From Lamellibrachia columna (taxonomy: Eukaryota > Annelida > Polychaeta > Sabellida > Siboglinidae): a stretch of 64,000 nucleotides of DNA. The first letter of the stretch is position 1. Each line of letters begins with the position of its first letter. The notes beneath the pieces are model-generated. The model was not told the DNA's origin. It did not search any database and saw only the letters and a list, made by a program, of their open reading frames with translations. Both the position numbers and the translations under genes were made by a program. Positions 46,701-58,240 of this stretch are shown in pieces. The stretch covers positions 2,380,501-2,444,500 of the forward strand of contig OY759275.1 in the NCBI GenBank assembly GCA_963662155.1, read 5' to 3'.

Positions 46701-48948
46701 CTCTTCACTCTGCACAGACTTCAATATGATGATCGTGGTGTCAAGTTGTCGGCGGGTATGACGAAGCCATAGCCTTCTCATATGTACTTGGACAATTTCC
46801 ATGACACCAGAAGTAAGATTGACCACCACACTCACTCTGCCGTCAGTGACATTGCAGAGGTAATGCCTCAGTTAGACTTCCTGGTGTGTTACAGACAAAT
46901 ATAGGCCATATAATAATATCTGACATAACTGCTTTGAGCAGGCACATTGCCAAGTTTGCTTGTAGTACCTGTTGACTGTAACTGCATTTTTAGATGATTT
47001 TAATAGGCTTATGTATTTTATTTTTTGCCACAAGACTCGTATGTGTAGTAATTCATGCATAAATTAGTAAACATTGACAAGTATGGCACATGAAGGCATT
47101 TTACAAGAGTTAGAAAATTTGTAATTTTGACTAAACTTGATCAGCAGATCAATGAGATGACAACCAGTGGGTTAGAAACCCAGCTCGAAAATACCAGTAA
47201 GAAGTTTGTTATTGTACAAAAACATTAACCTGACCACCACTGGGAAAGTGAACTGTAGGCTGAATCCTGCAGTGTGCAGTATTGATTGCCACTGCCACCT
47301 GCGACACGAGGAAGCATCGCCTTGGAATAAAACAAAATCACGACTAGACAGCAGAAACAACCATCTACATACTTGTCTGTTACCTCAGACTTTTCCCTCA
47401 CTAATGGGGGCTAAACATATCAACAACATATTGACACTTTGCAGCAATCCAACAGGACACACCTTATGCAAGTTGTCACCCCTCAGTAGTGTTAACCACC
47501 AATTAATCAGCCAAGCATTTCAGTATCATATGACCAGTCAGAATCAGCCGGTTGTGACTAACTTGTACTACGTAGCCACATATTTATATAAAGTACAGAT
47601 ACTAACAATACTAATAATACTACATCAGATAATAACAACAACACATCTTTAGTGCCTAAATCCTTTGGTACCCGATCACAGAGGCCCAATAAACCACATT
47701 TAAGTATGATATAATGAACAGTGATGGACAAAAGTCATCATCAAGGCGAGGGACTGTTGAGGCTTGAGGGTACAAATGTAATAATTATATCTCATTCACA
47801 CACATTCTACCACGGCTAACTGTGCGAGAAAGTTTCAAGACAAACTGTTCAACAAACACAAGAAGACCTACCAGGATAGTGACTGTTTAGTTCCAGGTGC
47901 CAAGAAAAAGCATTTAAGTTGATGTTTAAATGTCAAATTTTCACATACAAAATGACTAATTGGCTTAATTGCCTACATTAAACAGGGATTTACTTTTGTA
48001 TCCCCTTTATGCCAGGGTGTGGCACGTATTTAAGACACAAGAAGTATAATGCAGTGTATGAGGATGATGTGATCGGCATCATCCCTGTAGCCCCTGTGTC
48101 AGCAGCCGCGTGTCAGCAGCCCCCGTGTCAGTAGTACCCGTGTCAGTAGCCCCCGTGTCAGTAGCCCCCGTGTCAGTAGCTGTGTTTCAGTAGCCCCCGT
48201 GTCCTTAGCCCCCGTGTCAGTAGCCCCCGTGTCAGTAGCACCCGTGTCAGTAGCACCCATGTCAGTAGCCCCCGTGTCAGTAGCCCCCGTGTCAGTAGCA
48301 CCCGTGTCAGTAGTACCCGTGTCAGTAGCCCCCGTGTCCTTAGCCCCCGTGTCAGTAGCCCCCGTGTCAGTAGCCCCCGTGTCAGTAGCACCCGTGTCAA
48401 TAGCCCCCGTGTCAGTAGCACCCGTGTCAGTACTACCCGTGTCAGTAGTACCCGTGTCAGTAGCCCCCGTGTCAGTAGCCCCCGTGTCAGTAGCACCCGT
48501 GTCAGTATCCCCCGTGTCAGTAGGCCCCGTGTCAGTAATACCCATGTCAGTAGGCCTGTGTCAGTAGCCCCAAGGTGTTAGAATTGAGTGCCATTAACCC
48601 CAGGTTGGTAGCTGTTGATTTAACACACCCCTCTAATGTATTCATTATTTATTTTCACAATAAAATGTTTTTCGACTAGTTCTTCACACATTGCTCAGAT
48701 GTCATTAAAAGCTGTTTCCAGTCAATCAAAATCGAATTTAATTTTTACACATTTAATAGAAAGCCAGTTGTGTTCACATTTAACTGATCACTTGTAAACA
48801 CCAGACATTGTCGCAGTCTGGTGTTACTGTCAACCTTATGTCGAAATTGTATTCTTTTGTGATGTTTGTTGGTTATTTATGCAGTATCAATTGTGCCTGA
48901 AAATTAATGACACTTTATTAACATTTCCATTTTGTTTGAGCCTGTAAA
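46581..48948. repeat. Segmental duplication, copy 1 (empty hAT site)
   Basis: Collinear with 56635-57712 and then 62587-64000, with very few substitutions. For example, the minus-strand 62-residue ORF at 46872-47060 is unchanged at 56897-57085. It contains a single copy of AGAGGCCC at 47680-47687, where copy 2 has the hAT insertion. The right limit is set by the window end; the true duplication may be longer. Confidence 0.92.
48090..48565. repeat. 15-bp minisatellite, about 31 copies
   Basis: Unit CCCCGTGTCAGTAGC with CACC, TACC and ATCC variants. The paralogous array at 63015-63615 has about 40 units. Confidence 0.95.
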
Positions 48949-49239
48949 TCATACGATTCACAAATAAAAGAGAATTTTTACCGTTAATCTCTGATAAAAA
49001 AAATCCAACATTCTTTGAGCACACCAGCAATATGACTGTTTTCTTATTCAAAATAAGGGTGGGGCAGAACAATGAATGGAACAGCCAGGAAGGCTGCCCG
49101 GGGTGGGCGACTGGTAGTAAACTGTGCTCATAGAATTAGGACTGTTGTGAACAGTCTATTGTGGTCAGGCTTCCAATTTTAATATATTTCGAGACCATTT
49201 ATGTAACATGTACAATTTATTATGGAATGCTTTGTTTGA
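48566..49239. other. Unique non-coding sequence (part of the duplication to 48948)
   Basis: AT-rich. It includes a possible hairpin at about 48798-48824 (CACCAGACATTGTCGCAGTC TGGTG). No coding signal is visible. Confidence 0.4.
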
Positions 49240-49440
49240 GCGGCATGTGAAGGTGTACACTTTATGGTGTGCACTTTATGATGTACACTTTTTGGTGTGC
49301 ACTTTATGGTGTACACTTTATGGTGTACAATTTATGGTGTACACTTTATGGTGTACACTTTATGGTGTACACTTTATGGTGTCCAGGCTCACGTTCATTC
49401 ATGCTAGTCATAATAAATAACATATCTAAGGATTAACTGC
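49240..49440. repeat. 14-bp repeat (GTGTACACTTTATG), about 9 copies, with conserved flank
   Basis: Array at about 49252-49383, followed by CCAGGCTCACGTTCATTCAT and AATAAATAACATATCTAAGG. The same array and flank occur at 42130-42245 with about five units, so this is an old paralogous block. Confidence 0.9.
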
Positions 49441-49726
49441 CCACATATTTTGGGTGGTACTTATTAATACAATGTGGATTGTTACTTGTTGCTTTGATGT
49501 ACTCTATGTGGGGAAAACATTTTTGTAGTTTGTATGTTTTACTAATTCACATAACAATTATTTTACAATGACAATATCTCCACTTTGATGTCTCACGTAC
49601 TTTGCCTCTATGTTAACTTTGCAGAAGTTATATTATATTGTTAAATTAAGCATCAATAACTGTATAATCTGCTTATTTTAATGTATGTTTTATTATGAAA
49701 CATAATAGTGTTGTGTGTCTTTGCAG

Positions 49727-49810
49727 TCTTCGTCAATGTGGACTTGGAACTACAGGCATGATCCATGTAGCAGGCGCCCTGCAACACTGCACCAAAGTGG
49801 AAGTACTTGG
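49727..49810 (+). CDS. Internal exon encoding a leucine-rich repeat (RI/NLR type)
   Basis: An 84-bp segment lies between a consensus acceptor (TGTGTCTTTGCAG, ending 49726) and a consensus donor (GTGAGT, from 49811). Taking one base to finish the upstream codon, it encodes LRQCGLGTTGMIHVAGAL then QHCTKVEVLG, leaving two bases: introns of phase 2 on both sides. The pattern LxxCxLxxxGxxxxAxALxxxxxxxxLxL is the 28-residue ribonuclease-inhibitor-type LRR found in NLR immune receptors and related proteins. One 84-bp exon per repeat with phase-2 introns is the classic organisation. The adjacent introns are repeat-filled. The parent gene and its other domains are not in view. Known: the LRR family; inferred: that it is expressed. 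Confidence 0.68.
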
Positions 49811-50297
49811 GTGAGTCTTAGTTTGATCACAGAACACGTCATTTACTTTCTTTGGATGCACATATTCAGATCTGTTCTAAACAGTGCTCTTCACCTTTTC
49901 ATGTGAAACACCTTAGCTGAAGACACTAGTGAGGCACAATAGTTACTTCCGTATCATTTGTATTTTGTGCCACAATTCCTGCATTTGATGAACTTATTTT
50001 AATTTGACTGACAAACCATGTTCTGTAGACAAAAGTATTTGCTAAACACTGATCAGTATCTTAAGCTGTGATTTATTGCAGGTTCTTCTGTTATTGAATA
50101 ACAGTTTGTTGTGAAAGTGAAAGCCACCTACTCTTGTTGTGTTGTTTACACAGTTGTTCATAGCAGATTGTTGTTCTTCCTAGTGTTTATTTTTAATTTG
50201 TTTATTTGTTTCATTTTCAAATTGAATTTGCCAGCACCTGAAATATAAACACTTAGCATCCACAACTTGAGCATAGTTTCTATGTAAGTTTGTCAGT
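49811..50297. other. Intron sequence downstream of the LRR exon
   Basis: Unique AT-rich DNA without recognisable features, presumably intronic if the exon call is right. Confidence 0.4.
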
Positions 50298-50366
50298 GTT
50301 CCTGCTTTAAGAGGGACTTGAAAACTTTTCTCTTTAAGTTTTTTTCGTAATTTTGTGTATGTATAG

Positions 50367-50411
<45 letters not shown>

Positions 50412-50668
50412 GTGCGTGTGTGTGTATGGATATATATATATATATGTGCATATGTATATGTATGTATGTATATGTATGTATATATGTATATGTATGCGTA
50501 TGTATATTTGTATTATCTTATGTAATGCCTGTATTGTAATAATTATATTCACTAATGTAATATATTTTATTAATTTATTTTTATTTATTTATTTTTTATT
50601 GTAAACACCTCTGATTCTATTTTTAGAGATATGCGGTGTCTAAATAAACTTGATTTGATTTACTTTTG
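50298..50668 (+). mobile_element. 5'-truncated non-LTR retrotransposon 3' end
   Basis: The first codons read CFKRDLKTFLFKFF followed by TAA, the usual last residues of CR1/L2-type RT (SFKxxLKTFLF). A 3' UTR follows, containing GT/GC and TATG microsatellites, and ends GGTGTCTAAATAAACTTGAT TTGATT, a typical short-repeat element terminus. All other domains are missing. Confidence 0.6.
50366..50505. repeat. Compound (GT)n(GCGT)n(AT)n(TATG)n microsatellite
   Basis: Alternating purine-pyrimidine tract of about 140 bp: GTGTGTGTGTGCGTGCGTGC, then ATATATATAT, then TATGTATGTATA. The first part could favour Z-DNA (inference). Confidence 0.95.
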
Positions 50669-50879
50669 GCAAATATTATAAGGAAAATCTGAAGACCCAC
50701 AGAAAGTCAATAAAACACAAAATCAACTGACAGCTTCCTTCATATTGTGTTTGCTTTTTTGCTGGTAGCGCATCTAATGTATTAAATTGCCTCACATGCT
50801 CAAAAGAAACTCACTTTGTAAACTGGGATATATTGATTGGATCTCACAAAGTTTAGGAGCAGCTGATTGTAACCGGATG

Positions 50880-51945
50880 GCATGTCGTAAAATTACAAAG
50901 TACAACAGTTACACGACATACAAACCACAGGCAACGACACTGGATGCAACAAGACTTACAACTGGTGGCTCCCCCTACATGTCGTAAAAGTACAAAGTAC
51001 AACAGTTACACGACATACAAACCACAGGCAACGACACTGGATGCAACAAGACTTACAACTGGTGGCTCCCCCTACATGTCGTAAAAGTACAAAGTACAAC
51101 AGTTACACGACATACAAACCACAGGCAACGACACTGGATGCAACAAGACTTACAACTGGTGGCTCCCCCTACATGTCGTAAAAGTACAAAGTACAACAGT
51201 TACACGACATACAAACCACAGGCAACGACACTGGATGCAACAAGACTTACAACTGGTGGCTCCCCCTACATGTCGTAAAAGTACAAAGTACAACAGTTAC
51301 AAGACATACAAACCACAGGCAACGACACTGGATGCAACAAGACTTACAACTGGTGGCTCCCCCTACATGTTGTAAAAGTACAAAGTACAACAGTTACAAG
51401 ACATACAAACCACAGGCAACGACACTGGATGCAACAAGACTTACAACTGGTGGCTCCCCCTACATGTTGTAAAAGTACAAAGTACAACAGTTACAAGACA
51501 TACAAACCACAGGCAACGACACTGGATGCAACAAGACTTACAACTGGTGGCTCCCCCTACATGTCGTAAAAGTACAAAGTACAACAGTTACTAGACATAC
51601 AAACCACAGGCAACGACACTGGATGCAACAAGACTTACAACTGGTGGCTCCCCCTACATGTCGTAAAAGTACAAAGTACAACAGTTACAAGACATACAAA
51701 CCACAGGCAACGACACTGGATGCAACAAGACTTACAACTGGTGGCTCCCCCTACATGTCGTAAAAGTACAAAGTACAACAGTTACAAGACATACAAACCA
51801 CAGGCAACGACACTGGATGCAACAAGACTTACAACTGGTGGCTCCCCCTACATGTCGTAAAAGTACAACAGTTACAAGACATACAAACCACAGGCAACGA
51901 CACTGGATGCAACAAGACTTACAACTGGTGGCTCCCCCTACATGT
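50880..51945. repeat. 97-bp minisatellite, 11 copies
   Basis: Unit begins ACATGTCGTAAAAGTACAAA and contains CAACGACACTGGATGCAACA and ACTGGTGGCTCCCCCT. It is nearly identical from copy to copy: CACGACAT in the first copies, CAAGACAT in the later ones, and a CTAGACAT single. The last copy lacks AGTACAAA. The high identity suggests recent expansion. Confidence 0.97.
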
Positions 51946-52094
51946 ATGTCTGCGACTCCAACTGACAAAACATAGACTGGTATATAATCACAACAACAGC
52001 GATGATGATTGTTTGCCTATATAATGTTTGGTAGACTGGACTTCTACCAATGATCTTACATTGCTGACCAATTCAAGGCAACTAGACAGCTTTA

Positions 52095-52427
52095 ATGCTG
52101 GATGCTGGAACACAACCTCGAACCCAGATCTTGGCTTCACAAAACCAGAATGACGTGTCCTTGAAAAGACCCACAGTTTCAACACAGACTCATGCTCATT
52201 TCCCCAACACACTGGGTGGTTCCAAAAGAAAGCCGACCATGAGGTGGAAGTTTCAGAAGGCACTAAGGAAGATGTTTCCAGCAGAAACAGACACAGGCGT
52301 CAAGTTTCTGCCACCCTCAGACAGCATTAACATTGATGACACTCATAATGTATACTACGATATGTTAACAAACACAGCAAAACTAAAGATCTATCTGTGC
52401 TTCAGAAAGCCATACATCCCATTGTAA
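52095..52427 (+). other. Unidentified 110-codon ORF
   Basis: Encodes a basic protein with RWKFQKALRKMF and DDTHNVYYDML. I do not recognise it. It lies in unique sequence and is not part of an array. It could be an element remnant or a chance ORF. No splice or poly-A signals convinced me. Confidence 0.15.
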
Positions 52428-52439
52428 AGAATAGGTCAG

Positions 52440-53644
52440 TTTGATTTAGTAACTAATTGTATTACGTCATTAGGACGCATTTAAACGCCTAAATTAACAA
52501 CAGAAAAGCTGGTTTCAAAAAGCTTGTAGCTAAGCCACCCAAGTGGATATTGATAAAGTCCATGTTGTGCCAATGATTGATGATAATGTTAAAGCGCTTC
52601 CTCCCTCCTTTATAGAAAACAAATAAAGCCTTGATTAGTAGCATATATCTAACTACATAATACATAAATGGGGATAATTAAATAATAATTGTTGTGAATT
52701 TGTTCACCATTCACACCATAGCCCCAATGTAATATAATCATTTGGTATTTATTAATTAAGTTAAATGCGATATATTCCTGCATAAACCTGTATTACATTT
52801 GTATATTTAGTACAATAAATTTTTATTAATTGTGTTATTACAATGTTTATATTCAAGCCATCCTTGTGCATACATAAAACCTACTTTCAAGCAAAACAAA
52901 ACATGTTTTTTATCTATGCACCAATAAGAGTTACTAAAACAACCATTTGTAACTACAATTAAGAATATTACACCAGTGAACACACAACATCTTAATTTCA
53001 GTGTTTTTTACTATTTTCTGAAAAAACTCAAGACATATTTATTCCAAATTGCATTTCCACCATAAATCTTCGGTTGTCCCTCGTTCTGATAATGACTTTT
53101 ACACGTCCCTGTTCACAATTCTGCCTAATGATTCTGTTTTGTTGCACCTCTGAGCTCAGGTTCCTGAGGATATAGGCGCCATAGAAGTTAATTAGTATTA
53201 GTATTACATAATGAGTGCGCTATTCTGGCAATACTTACTCGCCAAATGAAAATATATTCATATACACCTATACTTATTCTTGCCAATAGGATATGGCCGT
53301 GCTATTTGTGTCCAAACTCAACTTATGTTACATATTTTGGCTTTTGCATTGATTCTGTGTATGCCGTCCTCCCTTAATACGTCACTTTAGTCTAGATTAC
53401 CCTGATTTCATAGAACTGAGCATGCGCTTATCGGTCGCTCTGGTTAACATGTCACAGAAATGACCGGAATCTCCAACTTCTAGAACACATTCTGAGTAAA
53501 CCACTGGCGTGATATTCTGGGTTTTATTTGCATGTGGTTAGTTTTTATTATCTCTTTTAGGTGCATAGCCCCAAAACCATGACTTGTGTTTCGCTTTAAC
53601 ATGCTACATACAAACCCAAAATATAAATAAAATGTATATCAAAC

Positions 53645-53675
<31 letters not shown>

Positions 53676-54238
53676 CATACATACATACATACCTGTGTGA
53701 AATTTTAATTGCAGTCTGAACAATAAATAATTAGCAATGGAGGTTAACATTTTATGGGGGTCACTTTTCTAAAGCAATGTACCCATTGAATTGTGATCCC
53801 CACTGTAGAAATGTGACCCCCATCCTAAGCAATTGTTATAACTTAATAATAATGAATATAAAACTTACATACATACATACCACATAAGTTATTTTTAAAT
53901 TGCAGTCTGAACAATAAATAACTAGCAACGGATGTCAAAATTCATACTTTTCTATGGGGGTCACTTTACTGTTTCACACTGGCACAAGCTACATTGTAGG
54001 CATCCAAATTATCAGTAGGTTGGTCCTAGCGAGCCATACCTGTTTCACCATTAGACTTTAAAATTACCAGTTAGATTTAACAATTAAATTTTTCTTTTAA
54101 ACTTCAACACATAAAGTGTCTATATATTTTTCAGTGATGCTTACATTCACTGCTAACTTTATGTTGACGGTGATATTTATCTTCACTGCATTTTTATTGT
54201 TAATGTGAACGATTATATTGTTACTACCTATGTAGCCG
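52440..54238. other. AT-rich unique sequence with a (TACA)n microsatellite
   Basis: A TACA microsatellite lies at about 53646-53692, with a shorter one at 53866-53880. Each is followed by a related segment (TTGCAGTCTGAACAATAAAT then TATGGGGGTCACTTT) at 53711-53770 and 53905-53970, an imperfect local duplication. No genes were recognised. Confidence 0.5.
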
Positions 54239-54486
54239 ATGTACACGATTAAAATCTCACATCACAACACATCCAGAATGAAACCACCAAAGATGGACCC
54301 CAACTTCACCCAAGCAGGGCTCAAGGAAGTATCTGGGTCACAGAAAGAGTCAAGTGTTGACAAGAACCTGTCAGGGACCTTCAGTGATGAGAGGAAAGAC
54401 CAGAGGACCTGGTGGCTTATTCCCATGATTCATCATTAATGAAAACAATAAAGGCTATTGTCTGACTAAGAATATTTATTTCTACA

Positions 54487-54957
54487 TTGGTGATTTGGAA
54501 ACAGGATGCCAAAGTTCTGTCAATGCACTGCTCAAGTGGCTGTCCCAAAGCCAATCACATGGACGACCCAAGAACAATAGACCAACATATTTGTTTTATA
54601 TTCCTTACAATATCCTTGAAGGACTCGTATATGGACGTATTGAGCCAATCATTGACTTGCAACAATCAATATAACAAGCTGGTTTCAGACGTGAAAGTCA
54701 ACAACCTTCTAATCAGATACACAGAACACATCTTCCAAGTTATACAAAAAACATTGCCTTATCGTTGGACCTAACAACTGCCTACAACACCGCGTGGCAT
54801 CAGTTGACATGTGTGCCTTTGTGTGGGGCAGCAAACAGTGGACCACGTCATCAACGCCTGCTCACTCAAGGACGTTCCACACGGAGAAACTGTCATTGCA
54901 TTACAAACTGTCATAGTTGGCACCTGTGCTCATGTGAAACATTTTGTTTAAAACACT
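54487..54957 (+). pseudogene. Non-LTR RT fragment with internal deletion
   Basis: Across shifting frames the plus strand reads NNRPTYLFYIPYNILEGLVY, GRIEPIID, a stop, QAGFRRESQQPS, ALSLDLTTAYNTAWH and then, in another frame, CLCVGQQTVDHVINACSLKD. These correspond to RT domains 1-2 (YRPISLLxxxYKxLERxxxxRI, QAGFR), motif A (DLTAAYDTVWH) and the C-terminal Cys/His cluster (CxCGxxxQTVxHxxxxC) of a Jockey/RTE-like element. Motifs B and C and everything between are deleted, and several frameshifts are present. Confidence 0.75.
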
Positions 54958-55048
54958 GAACGGGCAGAGCAATTGCCATCTTTTAAATGGTATTTTGTGC
55001 TCAAAATAATATTTTAACTATTAAATAAAACAGTTTTTCTGTTAGTTA
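54958..55048. other. Spacer
   Basis: AT-rich. It may be the 3' UTR of the preceding retroelement fragment. Confidence 0.3.
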
Positions 55049-55345
55049 TTTGAATATTTGTTTCTTCTTTGGACTCTGAATGTGTTTCTTCTTTGGACTC
55101 TGAATGTGTTTCTTCTTTGGACTCTGAACGTGTTTCTTCTTTGGACTCTGAATGTGTTTCTTCTTTGGACTCTGAATGTGTTTCTTCTTTGGACTCTGAA
55201 TGTGTTTCTTCTTTGGACTCTGAATGTGTTTCTTCTTTGGACTCTGAACGTGTTTCTTCTTTGGACTCTGAATGTGTTTCTTCTTTGGACTCTGAATGTG
55301 TTTCTTCTTTGGACTCTGAATGTGTTTCTTCTTTGGACTCTGGAT
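55049..55345. repeat. 24-bp minisatellite, about 12 copies
   Basis: Unit TGTTTCTTCTTTGGACTCTG AATG with a few AACG units. It lies 135 bp upstream of the second LRR exon, i.e. in the preceding intron. The repeat is open in both directions (plus strand: 8-residue CVSSLDSE). Confidence 0.95.
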
Positions 55346-55479
55346 GCAGGGATAATATTTATTGTTGTTTTCTCTACACTACCATTGGTGTTGTTTTGTT
55401 TATACCGCCGTGTTGTATGGTATGTACGCATAGTTTGGAACTGTTGTGTTGTTTTAATTAATAAAACAATATTTTGCAG

Positions 55480-55566
55480 TCTCTCTCAAAATGACCTGAG
55501 TGATCAAGAGGCCTGCGTGGCTCTCTGTGCTGCCGTCAGCTGTATGACGTCTCTCCGGGAGTTGTA
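55480..55566 (+). CDS. Internal exon encoding a leucine-rich repeat (RI/NLR type)
   Basis: An 87-bp segment between acceptor ACAATATTTTGCAG (ends 55479) and donor GTAAGT (from 55567). One leading base completes a codon, then LSQNDLSDQEACVALCAAVS and CMTSLREL are encoded, with two bases (TA) left over. The next exon would complete Tyr if it begins with T, as both exons here do, restoring the canonical LRELYLSxNxL. Phase-2 introns on both sides match the exon at 49727. It is one residue longer than the standard 28-residue RI-type repeat. The 5.7-kb interval between the two exons holds a retroelement end, a 97-bp array and an RT scrap, so if both belong to one gene that gene has repeat-rich introns. 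The parent gene could be NLR-like or another RI-type LRR protein. Confidence 0.68.
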
Positions 55567-55605
55567 GTAAGTAGTTCAGTTGGTTGCTTTGACATTAGTC
55601 ACACT

Positions 55606-56095
55606 TTGTTAACCCTCAGGAATGTTAACCACCAATTAATTAGTTGCACTTTAACACTCAGAAATGTTAGCCACCAATTAATTAGTCAAGCTTTGTTAAC
55701 CCTCAGGAATTTTAACCACCAATTAATTAGTCAAGCTTTGTTAACCCTCAGTAATGTGAACCACCAATTAATTAGTCAAGCTTTGTTAACCCTCAGGAAT
55801 GTTAACCACCAATTAATTAGTCAAGCTTTGTTAACCCTCAGTAATGTTAACCACCAATTAATTAGTCAAGCTTTGTTAACCTTCAGTAATGTTAACCACC
55901 AATTAATTAGTCATGCTTTGTTAACCCATAGGAATGTTAACCACCAATTAATTAGTCAAGCTTTGTTAACCCTCAGTAATGTTAACCACCAATTAATTAG
56001 TCATGCTTTGTTAACCCTCAGGAATGTTAACCACCAATTAATTAGTCACCCTTTGTTAACCCTCAGGAATGTTAACCACCAATTAATCAGCCAAT
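55606..56095. repeat. 45-bp minisatellite, about 11 copies
   Basis: Unit TTGTTAACCCTCAGGAATGT TAACCACCAATTAATTAGTC AAGCT. A single related unit (CCTCAGTAGTGTTAACCACC AATTAATCAGCCAAGC) occurs in both segmental-duplication copies at about 47490 and 57510, and the last unit here also ends ATCAGCCAA. Confidence 0.95.
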
Positions 56096-56324
56096 GTTTT
56101 GCCACAGACAGTTCATTTGTCCTCCATCTTCTTAGCACATCTGTAATCAAAGTCAATTAATTCAATAAAACATGTAAATAAGTGAAATTTACGTAGAAGT
56201 ATGGACAATTGTCTATCACACAGCATGATACAATTATAAATTGATAGTATGCTTGATAAGGTATAATTAACATATAATTTAGAAACTTCATTCCCAAAAC
56301 AAAGTTGTGCCCCTCCCAATCCTC
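56096..56324. other. Spacer
   Basis: AT-rich unique sequence. No feature is seen. Confidence 0.3.
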
Positions 56325-56634
56325 TGTACAATGGGTCAGCAAGTATCTGATAGATCCATAGACCACCTGGTGGCAGGACTCATCCACAGACCCATCCACC
56401 CGACCCATCCACTGTACAATGGGTCAACAAGCCTGTGATAGATCCATAGACCACCTGGTGGGAGGACTCATCCACAGACCCATCCACCGACCCATCCACT
56501 GTACAATGGGTCAACAAGCCTCTGATAGATCCATAGACCACCTGGTGGCAGGACTCATCCACAGACCCATCCACCCGACCCATCCACTGTACAATGGGTC
56601 AACAAGCCTCTGATAGATCCATAGACCACCTGGT
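56325..56634. repeat. 88-bp minisatellite, 3.5 copies
   Basis: Unit starts TGTACAATGGGTCAACAAGC and ends CACCCGACCCATCCAC, with starts at 56325, 56413, 56500 and 56588. The last copy is cut at ACCACCTGG, where the segmental duplication begins. Confidence 0.93.
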
Positions 56635-57704
56635 CTGTGACAAGTAATGACCCGCCAACTGGTCTGTGACGAGTAATGACCCACCAACTGGTCTGTGACG
56701 AGTAATGACCCGCCAACTGGTCTGCCTCTTCACTCTGCACAGACTTCAATATGATGATCGTGGTGTCAAGTTGTCGGCGGGTATGACGAAGCCATAGCCT
56801 TCTCATATGTACTTGGACAATTTCCATGACACCAGAAGTAAGATTGACCACCACACTCACTCTGCCGTCAGTGACATTGCAGAGGTAATGCCTCAGTTAG
56901 ACTTCCTGGTGTGTTACAGACAAATATAGGCCATATAATAATATCTGACATAACTGCTTTGAGCAGGCACATTGCCAAGTTTGCTTGTAGTACCTGTTGA
57001 CTGTAACTGCATTTTTAGATGATTTTAATAGGCTTATGTATTTTATTTTTTGCCACAAGACTCGTATGTGTAGTAATTCATGCATAAATTAGTAAACATT
57101 GACAAGTATGGCACATGAAGGCATTTTACAAGAGTTAGAAAATTTGTAATTTTGACTAAACTTGATCAGCATGTCAATGAGATGACAACCAGTGGGTTAG
57201 AAACCCAGCTCGAAAATACCAGTAAGAAGTTTGTTATTGTACAAAAACATTAACCTGACCACCACTGGGAAAGTGAACTGTAGGCTGAATCCTGCAGTGT
57301 GCAGTATTGATTGCCACCGCCACCTGCGACACGAGGAAGCATCGCCTTGGAATAAAACAAAATCACGACTAGACAGCAGAAACAACCATCTACATACTTG
57401 TCTATTACCTCAGACTTTTCCCTCACTAATGGGGGCTAAACATATCAACAACATATTGACACGTTGCAGCAATCCAACAGGACACACCTTATGCAAGTTG
57501 TCACCCCTCAGTAGTGTTAACCACCAATTAATCAGCCAAGCATTTCAGTATCATATGACCAGTCAGAATCAGCCGGTTGTGTCTAACTTGTACTAAGTAG
57601 CCACATATTTATATAAAGTACAGATACTAACAATAGTAATAATACTACATCAGATAATAACAACAACACATCTTTAGTGCCTAAATCCTTTGATACCTGA
57701 TCAC

Positions 57705-57712
57705 AGAGGCCC
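57705..57712. repeat. Left 8-bp target-site duplication of the hAT element
   Basis: AGAGGCCC. It is repeated at 62587-62594 and present once in the empty paralogue at 47680-47687. Confidence 0.92.
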
Positions 57713-57974
57713 ATACATGTCAACCCTCCGTCATTCGTACGGAGACTCCGTCATTTCAACTTCGCTGAAAACCTCCGTCACTGAGACAAAAATCTCCATC
57801 ATTTGACGGTCACCGCGAAAAAAAATTTACGTAAAATTTTTTATTTGAAATATAAAAAACGGAATGAACTTTTCGTTCCGTTTCGACATTTTGGTTCTCT
57901 CGCGAATGCTTGACCTACATCCTGGTCTCACGGCAAAGTGCGCGCTCATTCGCGATCTGATTTCCGCACGATGA

Positions 57975-58240
57975 AGAAGCATAACAACATGTCACCCGAG
58001 TGGAATGCCAGAACACCTGCTCCCGGATGAATACTCTGATACCCTGCAAGCGGAATTCATGGAGTTCGCCATGGTTACGGACGCAGAGCTGCCACCGATG
58101 GATGGGGGCTTGGATGCATTCTGGGCCACGATGGCGACACGCACCACTGGCAGGGGAGATCATCCCGTCGCCACCCTCTCAGCCGTCATTAAGATTTATG
58201 TACTCATGCCCCACAGCAACGCCGACTCAGAACGGGCCTC
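57975..58240 (+). pseudogene. hAT transposase C-terminal domain, left part
   Basis: The open frame reads HLLPDEYSDTLQAEFMEF, MDGGLDAFWATMATR, HPVATLSAVIKIYVLMPHSN and ADSER. LDxFWxxM, then LSxxxKxxLxLPHSNADSERxFS, is the hAT C-terminal dimerisation motif. The N-terminal zinc finger and the RNase H-like catalytic core are missing: only about 260 bp separate the left terminus from this fragment. The frame is broken at ADSER by the nested retroelement and resumes at 62198. Confidence 0.72.

Noticed and set aside
46341..46835. Minus-strand ORF with VVVNLTSGVMEIVQVHMRR, also at 56555-56860, as a conserved host exon
   Set aside because: Conservation is explained by the recent duplication; no splice sites or domain were convincing and part of the ORF is the 29-bp array. 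Not excluded.
47206..47652. 148-codon ORF repeated at 57231-57596 as a gene
   Set aside because: The ORF is shorter in the second copy because of a stop, shows no domain, and both lie in duplicated non-coding DNA.
48798..48824. Terminator- or miRNA-like hairpin CACCAGAC...GTCTGGTG
   Set aside because: A short perfect stem is present in both duplicates but nothing else suggests an RNA gene.
53900..53975. Possible third LRR exon after TTGCAGTCTGAACAA
   Set aside because: A stop follows within a few codons and no LRR pattern is seen; the acceptor-like TTGCAG occurs in a local duplication.
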